64,000 nt of DNA, taken from the NCBI RefSeq assembly GCF_038002825.1, contig NZ_JBBODF010000001.1, positions 3,720,001 through 3,784,000 on the forward strand. Reading direction: 5' to 3'. This document shows, in pieces, positions 7,974-15,716 of this stretch. A program made the translations under genes and the position numbers. The DNA comes from Paenibacillus sp. FSL H8-0048 (GTDB taxonomy: Bacteria > Bacillota > Bacilli > Paenibacillales > Paenibacillaceae). Every line of letters starts with the position of its first letter. The first letter of the stretch is position 1. A model generated the notes under the pieces. That model did no database searches. It saw only the letters and a list, made by a program, of their open reading frames with translations, and was not told where the DNA came from.

Positions 7974-10118
7974 ATGATGAGGGGTATACTAAGGTCCGGT
8001 TCTCGTAATATCTGGTTACAAATCACTGTGGTCGTAGTTATCGGGCTGATCGCAAGCTATGCCATCCTGTCTGCAACGCCGGATGCCCCCAAGCCCCGAA
8101 GCAAAGAAGGCCTTCTGGATCTAACGCACAACTCTATCTATCAGAATCCGCTGAAGCTACAGGGAGAATGGGCCTTCTATTGGCACAAGCTGCTCTCACC
8201 CGAGGATATACGAGGCCAGATGGCAGGCGGACAACCAGCCGACCAAGACCGGTATATCAACATCCCCAGCTCCTGGCTAGGCTACCCGATGGACGGTAAT
8301 GCGCTGAAGGGCGAAGGCTATGCCACCTTCCGGCTGGTGATCCGGCTTAGTGAGCAGGATAGTAAGGAGCGGTTGGCTCTGCGGCTGCCTACTATTTTTC
8401 ATGCGTATAAATTATGGGTGAACGGAGAGCTGCTGACAGAGGTCGGTGTGGTGGATCAGGACAAGGAGGGCATGACACCGATTCTGGCGACGAGACTGGT
8501 GTTCTTCCAGCCTGAAGGCGACACGGTGGAGCTGGTGATGCAAGTAGCGAACTTCCATCATAAGCGGGGCGGCATCACCAAGGATATCGAGCTGGGCGGC
8601 AGTAATGTGTTAACGGTCCGGACCCATCTGAAGATTGCTGCCGATATGTTCATCACGGCCAGCCTGCTGGTGATCGGCGTGTATCATCTCCTGCTGTTCA
8701 TGCTACGCCGTAAGGACCGGGCCCCGCTATACTTCGGCCTGTTCACTGTGATGTTCGCGATCCGCTCCCTGCTGAACGGCGAGCTTATGCTTACCCAGTG
8801 GCTGCCTCACTTTCCATGGGAATTGCAGTTCAAGCTGGAGTATCTGATCCTATGCCTCGGCGGATGGGTGATCACGATGTATTTTGAGTGCATTTTCCCG
8901 GATTACGTGTCGCGGTGGTTCCGCTATGGCTCCCGGATCGTCACCGGCGCACTCTGTCTGGTGGTTGTGGTGACCCCTGCCCTCGTCTATTCCCGGATGC
9001 TGGTGCTGATCGGTGTCGTCGTGGTTCTCCATATGGTGTATCTGATGGTGGGGCTGGCTCATGCGGCCTTGCGGCGGATGGAGGGAGCGCTGATCTTCCT
9101 GCTGGTGTCGGTGGTGGCTCTGGCTACGGTGGTCAACGATTTCCTGTATTACAACGAATGGTCGCCCATCGAAAATACCTCCCCGTTCGGACTGCTCATC
9201 TTCACGGTTGCCCAGATGCTGCTGCTCTCTTCCAGATTCACGCGGGCAGCAACGAATGAAGAGCGGATTGCACGGGAGCTGCAGGAGGCCAACCACAAGC
9301 TGACCGGGATGAATGCCAACCTGGAGCAGATTGTGCTGGAGCGCACCCGTGCCTTATCCGTCGCCCATGAGGACCTCCGCCTGTCGTATGAGCGGTTACT
9401 GCATTCCGAGGAAGGCCGGAAGAAGCTGCTGGCCTACATCACGCATGATCTGCGGATGCCGCTGTCCAGTATGCTCGGTTATGTCGAGGCGGTGATAGAC
9501 AGGGTGAAGCCGGAGCACAATGAACAATACCTGAGGTATATCCGTGATAACACGATAAGGATCAACCGCATGATCGGGGAGCTGAGCTTCTTGTCCCATC
9601 TGGAGACAGGGCAAGTGGAATACCGGATAGAGCCGGTTCAGGTGATGCAGTTCCTGCGCGGCTTCTATGAGCAATATGAGCTGGTGGTGCGGGATGCGGG
9701 GCTGGATTTCGCTCTGAACATCGGGGATACGGAAGCTTCAAGCGCGGACCAGCCTGTTGCCCGGATCGATACACAACGCTTAGAACAGGCGTTATTCAAT
9801 CTGGTGTCGAACGCGATGAAGTTCACGCCTGACGGCGGATTGGTGCGTCTTGCCTTAACCGTGGACGAGGTGAATGATACCCGCTCTGCGGTAATCAGCG
9901 TACAAGACTCCGGTATAGGTATTCCTCCAGCGCAGCTGGAGCAGATCTTCGACCGCAATTACCGGGTGGACCGGCCGGGGGTGGACATGGGCGTGGAGGG
10001 CAGCGGGCTGGGGCTCGCGATATGCCGGGAAATTGTGCAAGCGCATGGCGGGAGTGTCCGGGCGGAGAGCGACGGGAAGACGGGGTCGATTTTCCGGGTC
10101 ATATTGCCGTTGATCTGA
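7974..10118 (+). CDS. Sensor histidine kinase with 7TMR-DISM sensor module
   Basis: A membrane sensor kinase of 714 residues. One N-terminal transmembrane helix (about 13-32) is followed by a 7TMR-DISM extracellular domain with a jelly-roll-like fold (GEWAFYWHKLL ... LALRLPTIFHAYKLWVNGELL). A block of about seven transmembrane helices spans residues 220-430, then a short coiled coil (ELQEANHKLTGMNANLEQ). The HisKA box reads YITHDLRMPLSSMLGY with phospho-accepting His491. The ATPase domain has the N box at Asn613 (LVSNAMKF) and G boxes DSGIGIP and GSGLGLAI. The response regulator follows 22 bases downstream. The ligand is unknown; the fold suggests a carbohydrate-like or small extracellular signal. 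Confidence 0.93.
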   Translation: MMRGILRSGSRNIWLQITVVVVIGLIASYAILSATPDAPKPRSKEGLLDLTHNSIYQNPLKLQGEWAFYWHKLLSPEDIRGQMAGGQPADQDRYINIPSSWLGYPMDGNALKGEGYATFRLVIRLSEQDSKERLALRLPTIFHAYKLWVNGELLTEVGVVDQDKEGMTPILATRLVFFQPEGDTVELVMQVANFHHKRGGITKDIELGGSNVLTVRTHLKIAADMFITASLLVIGVYHLLLFMLRRKDRAPLYFGLFTVMFAIRSLLNGELMLTQWLPHFPWELQFKLEYLILCLGGWVITMYFECIFPDYVSRWFRYGSRIVTGALCLVVVVTPALVYSRMLVLIGVVVVLHMVYLMVGLAHAALRRMEGALIFLLVSVVALATVVNDFLYYNEWSPIENTSPFGLLIFTVAQMLLLSSRFTRAATNEERIARELQEANHKLTGMNANLEQIVLERTRALSVAHEDLRLSYERLLHSEEGRKKLLAYITHDLRMPLSSMLGYVEAVIDRVKPEHNEQYLRYIRDNTIRINRMIGELSFLSHLETGQVEYRIEPVQVMQFLRGFYEQYELVVRDAGLDFALNIGDTEASSADQPVARIDTQRLEQALFNLVSNAMKFTPDGGLVRLALTVDEVNDTRSAVISVQDSGIGIPPAQLEQIFDRNYRVDRPGVDMGVEGSGLGLAICREIVQAHGGSVRAESDGKTGSIFRVILPLI

Positions 10119-10140
10119 GATGCAGGAAGGTGACAATAGA

Positions 10141-10830
10141 ATGGACACATACCGAATTATGATCGTTGACGACGATCCCCATATCTGCGAGATTGTTCAG
10201 CTATACTGCCAGCGGGAGGGCTTCGACTCCTCATCCTGCCACAACGGGGCCGATGCTATGATGCTGCTGGCATCCTTTAACCCGGACCTGATTGTGCTGG
10301 ATGTGCTGCTGGCGAATGAGAACGGCATTGACTGGTGCAAGAACGCACGCAATTACACGAATGCGCCGATTGTGTTCCTAAGCAGTCAAGAGGAGGATGA
10401 GGTGAAGATCAGCGCCTTATCGTATGGCGGGGACGATTATGTAACCAAGCCGTTCAGTCCGGGCGTACTCATGGCCAAGATCAAGGCCCATCTCCGCAGG
10501 ATATCCTCAGGCAGAAGAGAACAGCTGCTGGAGCTGCCGGGACTAACGCTGGATTTCTATGCACAGTCTGTCCATATGGGCAGCAGAACGATTTTTCTGT
10601 CGAAAAAAGAATTCAGCCTGCTCTCCTACATGGCACAGAACGTGAATCAAGTGGTCACTGTCGATAAGCTGTTTCACCTCATCTGGGGGATGAAGAGCCT
10701 GGAGGATACGCGAACGGTGGCGGTCCACATCAGTAATCTGCGCAAAAAAATCGAGGACGACCCTATCCATCCCGAGCGGATCATTACCGTCCGGGGGGCC
10801 GGATATATGCTGGTTGCCGGGAAACGCTGA
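10141..10830 (+). CDS. OmpR/PhoB-family response regulator
   Basis: The partner of the upstream kinase (229 residues). The receiver domain has the acidic pocket in MIVDDDP, phospho-accepting Asp54 in IVLDVLLANENG and the conserved Lys in YVTKPFSPG. The C-terminal winged helix (residues about 130-225) ends with the typical TVRGAGYML. I start at ATG 10141 because AGGAAGGTG lies just upstream. An in-frame ATG at 10120 would add seven residues but lacks a ribosome binding site. Its targets are not visible here; the divergent muralytic gene on the other side of the kinase is a reasonable candidate. Confidence 0.93.
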   Translation: MDTYRIMIVDDDPHICEIVQLYCQREGFDSSSCHNGADAMMLLASFNPDLIVLDVLLANENGIDWCKNARNYTNAPIVFLSSQEEDEVKISALSYGGDDYVTKPFSPGVLMAKIKAHLRRISSGRREQLLELPGLTLDFYAQSVHMGSRTIFLSKKEFSLLSYMAQNVNQVVTVDKLFHLIWGMKSLEDTRTVAVHISNLRKKIEDDPIHPERIITVRGAGYMLVAGKR

Positions 10831-10866
10831 ACCAGCGAATCGCGCTAACGGCTGCGGCTATAACCA

Positions 10867-11436
10867 TCATCGTGCCCCGCGCCGCAAACAATAGAAATAC
10901 TCTACCGCCGGATGCCTCCGCTGCATCTTCCCGGCCATCCCCTCGATCCGCTTCCGCCCGACTCTCCGGTCCATCAGAGCCAGGATATTCAGTACTATAT
11001 CACTGCTCTCCAGGCTCTCCTCAATGGGAGTAACCAGGAACTTATTCGCCACCACAATGAAATTCGATTTCGTCAGGCCAGCCTGGGCCAACATCAGTGC
11101 CTTGGCATGTTCAGTGGTTAAGCGGCTTCGGGCCATAATGACTAGGCGGTCCTCAGGGATCGGCCCCTTGGCCGTCAGTCTGACTGCTTCAATATCCTCA
11201 TGGGTGACGGAAATATGCAGCTCCGGGTCATTCTTGACCTCCAGCTCGGACGAGTACCAGCGGATGGGGCTGGACTTGTCGGTCATGCTGAGGATGTTCT
11301 TCTTGTCCACCGTAATATAACAGGTGCCTGATTTATCCGGCGAATAGCGGTAAGCGGGCGCCCGGTACTCTACCCGTCCTTCTAAGGATGGGCTGAGGAA
11401 GCCCTCCAATTGTTGTTTGAGTTTGCTCCAGGACAT
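10867..11436 (-). CDS. Conserved hypothetical protein (resembles the SF0329 family)
   Basis: A soluble protein of 189 residues beginning MSWSKLKQQLEGFLSPSLEGR, with an early YITVDKKNI segment. The start resembles the widespread SF0329-like hypothetical family, whose members begin with a similar W-SKLK...GRVE pattern and are of unknown function. The C-terminal 70 residues (IVLNILALMDRRVGRKRIE ... YFYCLRRGAR) look like an added helical basic tail. The ATG has a good GGAGGTGA ribosome binding site. It is the last gene of a minus-strand run headed by rtcB, although a hairpin at 11460-11480 may separate it. Confidence 0.7.
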   Translation of the reverse strand: MSWSKLKQQLEGFLSPSLEGRVEYRAPAYRYSPDKSGTCYITVDKKNILSMTDKSSPIRWYSSELEVKNDPELHISVTHEDIEAVRLTAKGPIPEDRLVIMARSRLTTEHAKALMLAQAGLTKSNFIVVANKFLVTPIEESLESSDIVLNILALMDRRVGRKRIEGMAGKMQRRHPAVEYFYCLRRGAR

Positions 11437-11459
11437 GTATTCACCTCCGTAAAAATGGG

Positions 11460-11480
11460 AAAAGGCCTGCCGGCCTCTTC
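11460..11480 (-). terminator. Short hairpin with T-run between the mazE-like fragment and the SF0329-like gene
   Basis: On the minus strand AGGCCGGCAGGCCT is followed by TTTCCCATTTTT. The stem is only about five pairs, so it may be a partial terminator that lets some transcription continue into the gene at 10867-11436. Confidence 0.4.
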
Positions 11481-11493
11481 CTGAAATTCTATG

Positions 11494-11634
11494 TTACCAT
11501 ACTTCCCGTCCTTGTTGCCCGCCTGTGGAGACCTCTTTATGGATATTATCCGGGGTAATACGGGATAAGATTTCATCCAGTGTAGCCGAATTCGGCTTGA
11601 TGATAAGCTGTTCATCTTCCTTATTATGACGCAC
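11494..11634 (-). CDS. MazE-like antitoxin C-terminal fragment, 46 aa, next to rtcB
   Basis: A GTG-start frame with AGAGGAG six bases upstream encodes 46 residues. The end, LDEILSRITPDNIHKEV followed by ...GREVW at the stop, closely matches the toxin-binding tail of MazE antitoxins, where E. coli MazE reads LVNDITPENLHENI and ends KEVW. The segment EDEQLIIKP corresponds to the last strand of the AbrB-like DNA-binding domain, and the rest of that domain is absent. The frame is the same as that of rtcB, separated only by rtcB's TGA and four codons, so read-through would fuse them. No MazF gene is visible nearby. It may be a genuine small antitoxin-like peptide or a remnant. Confidence 0.6.
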   Translation of the reverse strand: MRHNKEDEQLIIKPNSATLDEILSRITPDNIHKEVSTGGQQGREVW

Positions 11635-11646
11635 ATGAATCTCCTC

Positions 11647-12873
11647 TCAATCCTTATACGGATCAAATTCATCCGCGCCAGCCATACATACGCCCACCGG
11701 CTTCAGGACATGCATAACCTCAATAGTCCCGGCGTGCGCGTCCAGCACCTCTTGCAGCTTCCGGTAGACAAAAGGACTCTCGTCCGTCCCCGCGCCGCGC
11801 AGCTCTACGCCGAACTCCCGGACCGCAGCTAACATCTGCGCTGTTGTGATCTGGCCGCCGCTGCGGGTGCGGGTCTTCCAGTTCATCCGGCCTGCGGCCT
11901 GGGTCCGGCTCATGATTCGGCCCGCTCCGTGAACGGTGCTGTAGTAGGCCTCCCGGTTCTCCACGCTGTCCTTGCCTTGAACGATCACGGAGATATCTCC
12001 CATGCTGCCGCCAATGAAGCCCATCTGGCCGGGTGCGGAAGGAGTAGCTCCTTTGCGGACAACGATGACTTCCTTGCCGTCATGCGTCTCTTTCCAGGCA
12101 TAGTTATGATGATTGTGCACCGCAAGGTCTGCTTCCGTTCCCAGAATCGCCAAGACCTGCTGGATGACATAGTCTCTTCCGGCATAGGCGTAACGCCCGG
12201 CCAGCTTCATCGCTCTGTAATACATATCGCCCAGCTCACTGTTCAGGTCGAGCAGGACGGGCGGCTGATCCATCTTTTCCCCGGGGGCATTCGCCAGAAA
12301 ATCTCTGCCTGCTGCCAGGTTAAGGAACCCGCTCGCTGTCTTATGCCCGAACCCTCTGCTGCCGAAATGGTTGGCGATCCACACCCGGCCGGTTGCGTCT
12401 TCTTCTAGTATGTCTACGAAGTGGTTGCCGCTGCCGACGGTACCGAGCTGATTCTGCGCCAGGACCTTGAGCTTATCATGTACTCCGCTGCCCACCGCCT
12501 TGAACACCGCCCAATCCGGGTCATCGAACAGCTCATGGTCCACCCTCTCGTTATTAACCCGCCCTACACCGAAGGAGATTCTGCGGGCAATCTCGTCCAT
12601 GACCCCTGAGAGTCGCGGCCGCAGCTCCTCTATCTTCAAGCCGGTCCGCACCGCCTTATTCCCGCATCCGATATCGTAACCCACGCCAGACGGAGAGATC
12701 TGTCCATCGTACACAACAACCCCGCCAATTGGCTGGCTGTAGCCTTTATGGTGATCCGCCATGAGCAGGGTCTGCACCACGTTGCCATTCTCCGCACACA
12801 TCCGGGCCTGCACCAGGGCTCCTTCGTCCGGCTTCCCCCACACCCGCACACCGTCAATATTCTGATAAGCCAT
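11647..12873 (-). CDS. rtcB: RtcB family RNA-splicing ligase
   Basis: RtcB joins 2',3'-cyclic phosphate RNA ends to 5'-OH ends using GTP and manganese, and acts in RNA repair. The 408-residue protein has the family hallmarks. These are GVGYDIGCGNKAV (the Cys is a metal ligand), GSGNHFVDI, HNHHNYAW, GFIGGSMGD and VHGAGRIMSR, in which His315 is the likely guanylylated residue. AGGAGG lies upstream of the ATG. A MazE-like C-terminal fragment follows in the same frame 12 bases after the stop, which is notable because RtcB has been linked to repairing RNA cut by MazF-type toxins. No archease gene is seen. Confidence 0.93.
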   Translation of the reverse strand: MAYQNIDGVRVWGKPDEGALVQARMCAENGNVVQTLLMADHHKGYSQPIGGVVVYDGQISPSGVGYDIGCGNKAVRTGLKIEELRPRLSGVMDEIARRISFGVGRVNNERVDHELFDDPDWAVFKAVGSGVHDKLKVLAQNQLGTVGSGNHFVDILEEDATGRVWIANHFGSRGFGHKTASGFLNLAAGRDFLANAPGEKMDQPPVLLDLNSELGDMYYRAMKLAGRYAYAGRDYVIQQVLAILGTEADLAVHNHHNYAWKETHDGKEVIVVRKGATPSAPGQMGFIGGSMGDISVIVQGKDSVENREAYYSTVHGAGRIMSRTQAAGRMNWKTRTRSGGQITTAQMLAAVREFGVELRGAGTDESPFVYRKLQEVLDAHAGTIEVMHVLKPVGVCMAGADEFDPYKD

Positions 12874-13013
12874 TATCGTTCAACCTCCTATGATCGGGAT
12901 CACCGCGATGGTGCTGCAGCGTCCTCCATGCCCTCTTAAGCTTCTGTGTCTATAATCGCCCAAATTGGAAGTACCGACCATGGCGGAAGTATTACGAACT
13001 GGGGATATCTAAC

Positions 13014-13038
13014 AATGTAGCATAACTTGCCGGAATTC
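13014..13038. repeat. Isolated fifth copy of the TTGCA/TGCAGGA element
   Basis: AATGTAGCATAACTTGCCGG followed by AATTC matches the core repeated at 6258-6430, with a few substitutions. It lies in the gap between rtcB and a convergently placed terminator. Confidence 0.5.
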
Positions 13039-13046
13039 AAGAACAT

Positions 13047-13080
13047 AAATAGACCGCCCCCTAAAGGAAACGGCCTATTT
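13047..13080. terminator. Bidirectional hairpin of the ATAGACCGC family
   Basis: AAATAGACCG ... CGGCCTATTT forms a stem of about ten pairs, with A/T runs on both sides. It is the most diverged of six related hairpins in this window (also at 23896, 29620, 31891, 36277 and 42108). Confidence 0.5.
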
Positions 13081-13139
13081 ACTATCACACAAGATTTTAT
13101 TTAGTATCTATAGTTGCAATCTTGTTCACATTATCCAGC

Positions 13140-13307
13140 TTATAGGCTATCCACCGTCATTTTAATCGTTATTTCTGTGGTTTGGGCCGTAACTCTTCCG
13201 GTTTTGGAATCCCATTGGACATTCATATTTAAAGCTTCGAATATTTTACGAAACGGAACCATCGTGTTTCCGTTGATGATGATAGGCTTGAGTGCATTCC
13301 TACGCAT
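13140..13307 (-). pseudogene. Fragment of a copper-amine-oxidase-like (stalk) domain
   Basis: The 55-residue frame reads IIINGNTMVPFRKIFEALNM then VQWDSKTGRVTAQ. This is the characteristic 'hydrophobic - P(F/V)R - E.LG..V.WD' half-repeat of Cu-amine-oxidase N-terminal-like stalk domains. The signal peptide and the first half of the domain are missing, and the frame begins inside the end of the upstream SDR gene. It is best read as the tail of a deleted secreted gene. A complete gene of this family is present at 60776-61882. Confidence 0.6.
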
Positions 13308-14019
13308 TCGAATCCAGCATCGCCGGAATATTAATCTCCTTCACACAGGAAGCTTTGGACAGGTTCATGACGCATTGCACCAGGGACACGACATCCTGAA
13401 GCGGAATCTGCGCGCCGTTATAGGCGGACAAGACGGGCTCCACCCCAGCCTCCAATGGAATCTGCGTGGCTATCTCACCGGGATTGATGACAGTCACACC
13501 GATGCCGTAAGGCTTCACATGCTCCCTGACCGCATTGGCGATCCCGCGCAGAGCGAACTTGGACGCGGTGAACGAGACCTGGGTATAGTCATTATGATCG
13601 AGGCCTGCCGTGGAACCGATGAAGAAGATGTTGGCGTGCGCAGACTGCTTCAGATTCGGCAAAAGCTTCTGTATGCATGTTATCGCAGAAGTCACATTGA
13701 TGTTAATGATGCTGGCAATCTCAGCCGGATCGTCCTGTTCAAAATCATAGTCATCGCTGAAGCCCTTGCTCTCCCAGACGCCAACATTATAGATGAATAC
13801 GTCCAGGGGAACGCCGTTCAATGATTCTGCAATCCGCCCCGCAGCATCCGGCTTCGCCAAGTCAGCCTCAATCCAGGTCCGCTGCACCCCATCCTCCAGC
13901 TTCAGGCTGTCCGGGCAGGTTCTGGAGACCACCCAGACCTGATCGCCCGGCACCGGCAGCGCCTTGACAAAGGCCTCTCCCAAGCCTTTGCTTGCTCCAA
14001 AAATCATAAAGTTCCGCAT
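13300..14019 (-). CDS. Short-chain dehydrogenase/reductase-like protein lacking the catalytic Tyr
   Basis: A classical Rossmann-fold SDR of 239 residues. The cofactor loop is GASKGLG (residues 8-14), the NNAG position reads YNVG, and the active-site Ser lies in FIGSTAG (Ser136). The YxxxK motif reads FTASK, so Phe150 replaces the catalytic Tyr while Lys154 is kept. The protein may therefore have lost normal oxidoreductase activity or use another residue. I chose ATG 14019, which has GGGAGGG upstream; the frame extends to 14091, but that part overlaps the dus gene. The dus stop lies ten bases upstream, so the two are co-transcribed. Confidence 0.85.
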   Translation of the reverse strand: MRNFMIFGASKGLGEAFVKALPVPGDQVWVVSRTCPDSLKLEDGVQRTWIEADLAKPDAAGRIAESLNGVPLDVFIYNVGVWESKGFSDDYDFEQDDPAEIASIININVTSAITCIQKLLPNLKQSAHANIFFIGSTAGLDHNDYTQVSFTASKFALRGIANAVREHVKPYGIGVTVINPGEIATQIPLEAGVEPVLSAYNGAQIPLQDVVSLVQCVMNLSKASCVKEINIPAMLDSNA

Positions 14020-14029
14020 ATGCCCTCCC

Positions 14030-15019
14030 TTAACTCCCAAGCTCCTCGCCCCCATCCTGCTCTTTGCTGGCGAACTCATCCAGCAGTGCACGCGCCTCCC
14101 CAGTGGACTTCGTGTTCATCAGCTGGTTGCGGAGTTCACTCGCGCCGCGGAAGCCGCGGACGTAAATTTTGAAGAAGCGGGGCAGCGGCTTGAAGGAACG
14201 TGATTCTAGCGCTGAATAATGGTCATGGAGATCCAGATGCAGCCTAAGCAGATCCAGGAGTTCCTTGCTGCTGTGCTCCCTTGGCTCCTGCTCGAACGCA
14301 TACGGATTATGAAAAATCCCGCGCCCGATCATAATCCCGTCCACCCCATACTCTGCGGCCAGCTTAAGGCCAGTCTCCCGGTCCGGGATATCGCCGTTGA
14401 TCGTCAGCAGGGTGTGCGGCGCGATCTCATCCCGCAGCTTCTTGATTTCAGGAATGAGCTCCCAGTGGGCCTCCACCTTACTCATTTCCTCCCGCGTACG
14501 CAGATGGATCGACAGATTCACAATGTCCTGCTGCAAAATATGAGTCAGCCAGCCCCGCCATTCATCCACCTCCGTGAACCCGAGCCGGGTCTTGACGCTG
14601 ACAGGCAGTCCTCCGGCCTTCGCCGCCTGAATGATCTCCGCAGCGGTGTCCGGGCGGCAGATCAGTCCGCTGCCCTTGCCATTCTCGGCTACATTCGCTA
14701 CCGGACAGCCCATGTTCAGATCGATGCCCTTGAAGCCTTCCTCCGCCATACTGATGCTCATCTTCCGGAAGTACTCCGGCTTGTCCCCCCAGATATGCGC
14801 GACCATCGGCTGTTCATCCTCGGTGAAGGTCAACCGCCCCCGCACCGCCTGCTTCCCCTCCGGGTGAGCATAGCTCTCTGTATTGACGAACTCCGTAAAA
14901 AACACATCCGGCCGGCCCGCCGCGCTCACCACATGACGAAACACCACATCCGTCACATCCTCCATCGGGGCCAGTATAAAGAAAGGGCGTGGCAATTCAC
15001 GCCAGAAATTATTTATCAT
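14030..15019 (-). CDS. tRNA-dihydrouridine synthase
   Basis: A flavoprotein that reduces uridines in the tRNA D-loop. The TIM-barrel starts with [12 protein letters not shown]. The FMN/substrate region has [12 protein letters not shown] with catalytic Cys105, followed by KGSGLI, and later [13 protein letters not shown] and [13 protein letters not shown]. The 329 residues are normal for Dus. ATG 15019 is preceded by AGAGAGG at eight bases; an upstream in-frame ATG (15040) has no such site. The SDR-like gene follows closely. Which D-loop position it modifies cannot be told from sequence alone. Confidence 0.92.
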   Translation of the reverse strand: MINNFWRELPRPFFILAPMEDVTDVVFRHVVSAAGRPDVFFTEFVNTESYAHPEGKQAVRGRLTFTEDEQPMVAHIWGDKPEYFRKMSISMAEEGFKGIDLNMGCPVANVAENGKGSGLICRPDTAAEIIQAAKAGGLPVSVKTRLGFTEVDEWRGWLTHILQQDIVNLSIHLRTREEMSKVEAHWELIPEIKKLRDEIAPHTLLTINGDIPDRETGLKLAAEYGVDGIMIGRGIFHNPYAFEQEPREHSSKELLDLLRLHLDLHDHYSALESRSFKPLPRFFKIYVRGFRGASELRNQLMNTKSTGEARALLDEFASKEQDGGEELGS

Positions 15020-15077
15020 ATGAAATACCTCTCTATGCATGCCGGGATCATCCTTATCCGGCCGTAATAAAGCTAAA

Positions 15078-15626
15078 TTATATCATAACTCCGGGGGATT
15101 GGTAGCTGCCCACCCTGCCTAACCACACCTGTGCCGCCTTCGCTTGTGGCTGTCCGGGCAGACAGTAGGGCTCCGGCTCAACGGCAGGCTCCCAGATGAA
15201 ATCCTGGAGACCAGGCACTGTCCCGTATAACTCCCAGGGGAACGTCTGGCTCCCGCTTCCGGCCTCGAAGGTAGTATCGTAGAAATGCAGCGCATCCCGG
15301 AAGGCGACCACAATCTGCGACTGGATGAAGTTCGGATGATAGAACCAGATTCGCAGATAAAAGGGTTCATTGAGACTCGCCATCTGCCGGGACCAGGAAT
15401 GATACACCTCGATCATCGCCTCCAGCAGCAGGCGGGAGTACCACACCGGCGGATTGCGCCGGTTCAACCGGTAGAAGGGGTCAATCCACAGCTTCACATA
15501 ATCCCGCTGCGTGGTTTGCAGCTCCTCCAGGTCGAGATGCATGAACCATTTTTTCCACTGGTCAATCTGCTTCACCCTGCGCTTCCAGCCGCGTATTCTC
15601 TTCTTATTCGAGAGTGGATTCGCCAT
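15078..15626 (-). CDS. Hypothetical protein, 182 aa
   Basis: A soluble protein rich in Trp and basic residues near its N-terminus ([20 protein letters not shown]). It is followed by a central [20 protein letters not shown] region and a Pro-rich C-terminus ([20 protein letters not shown]). There is no signal peptide or membrane helix. The family is not recognised. GGAGGGCG precedes the ATG. It is transcribed alone or with the dus gene downstream (38 bases beyond its stop). Confidence 0.65.
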   Translation of the reverse strand: MANPLSNKKRIRGWKRRVKQIDQWKKWFMHLDLEELQTTQRDYVKLWIDPFYRLNRRNPPVWYSRLLLEAMIEVYHSWSRQMASLNEPFYLRIWFYHPNFIQSQIVVAFRDALHFYDTTFEAGSGSQTFPWELYGTVPGLQDFIWEPAVEPEPYCLPGQPQAKAAQVWLGRVGSYQSPGVMI

Positions 15627-15716
15627 AATCTTGTACGCCCTCCGTTAACTCTTAGGTTTCAATTGCCGCTTCATTCCCCCCACTATAGCATATCCGGCTT
15701 GGGGTTCGTAACTCCG

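Noticed and set aside
8850-9296. 148-codon minus-strand frame inside the histidine kinase gene
   Set aside because: His/Gln/Glu-rich low-complexity composition typical of the reverse frame of a GC-rich gene; no ribosome binding site.
14219-15067. Long open frame on the plus strand opposite the dus gene
   Set aside because: It is the antisense shadow of a highly conserved enzyme, has Arg/Pro/His-rich composition and no ribosome binding site or domain.
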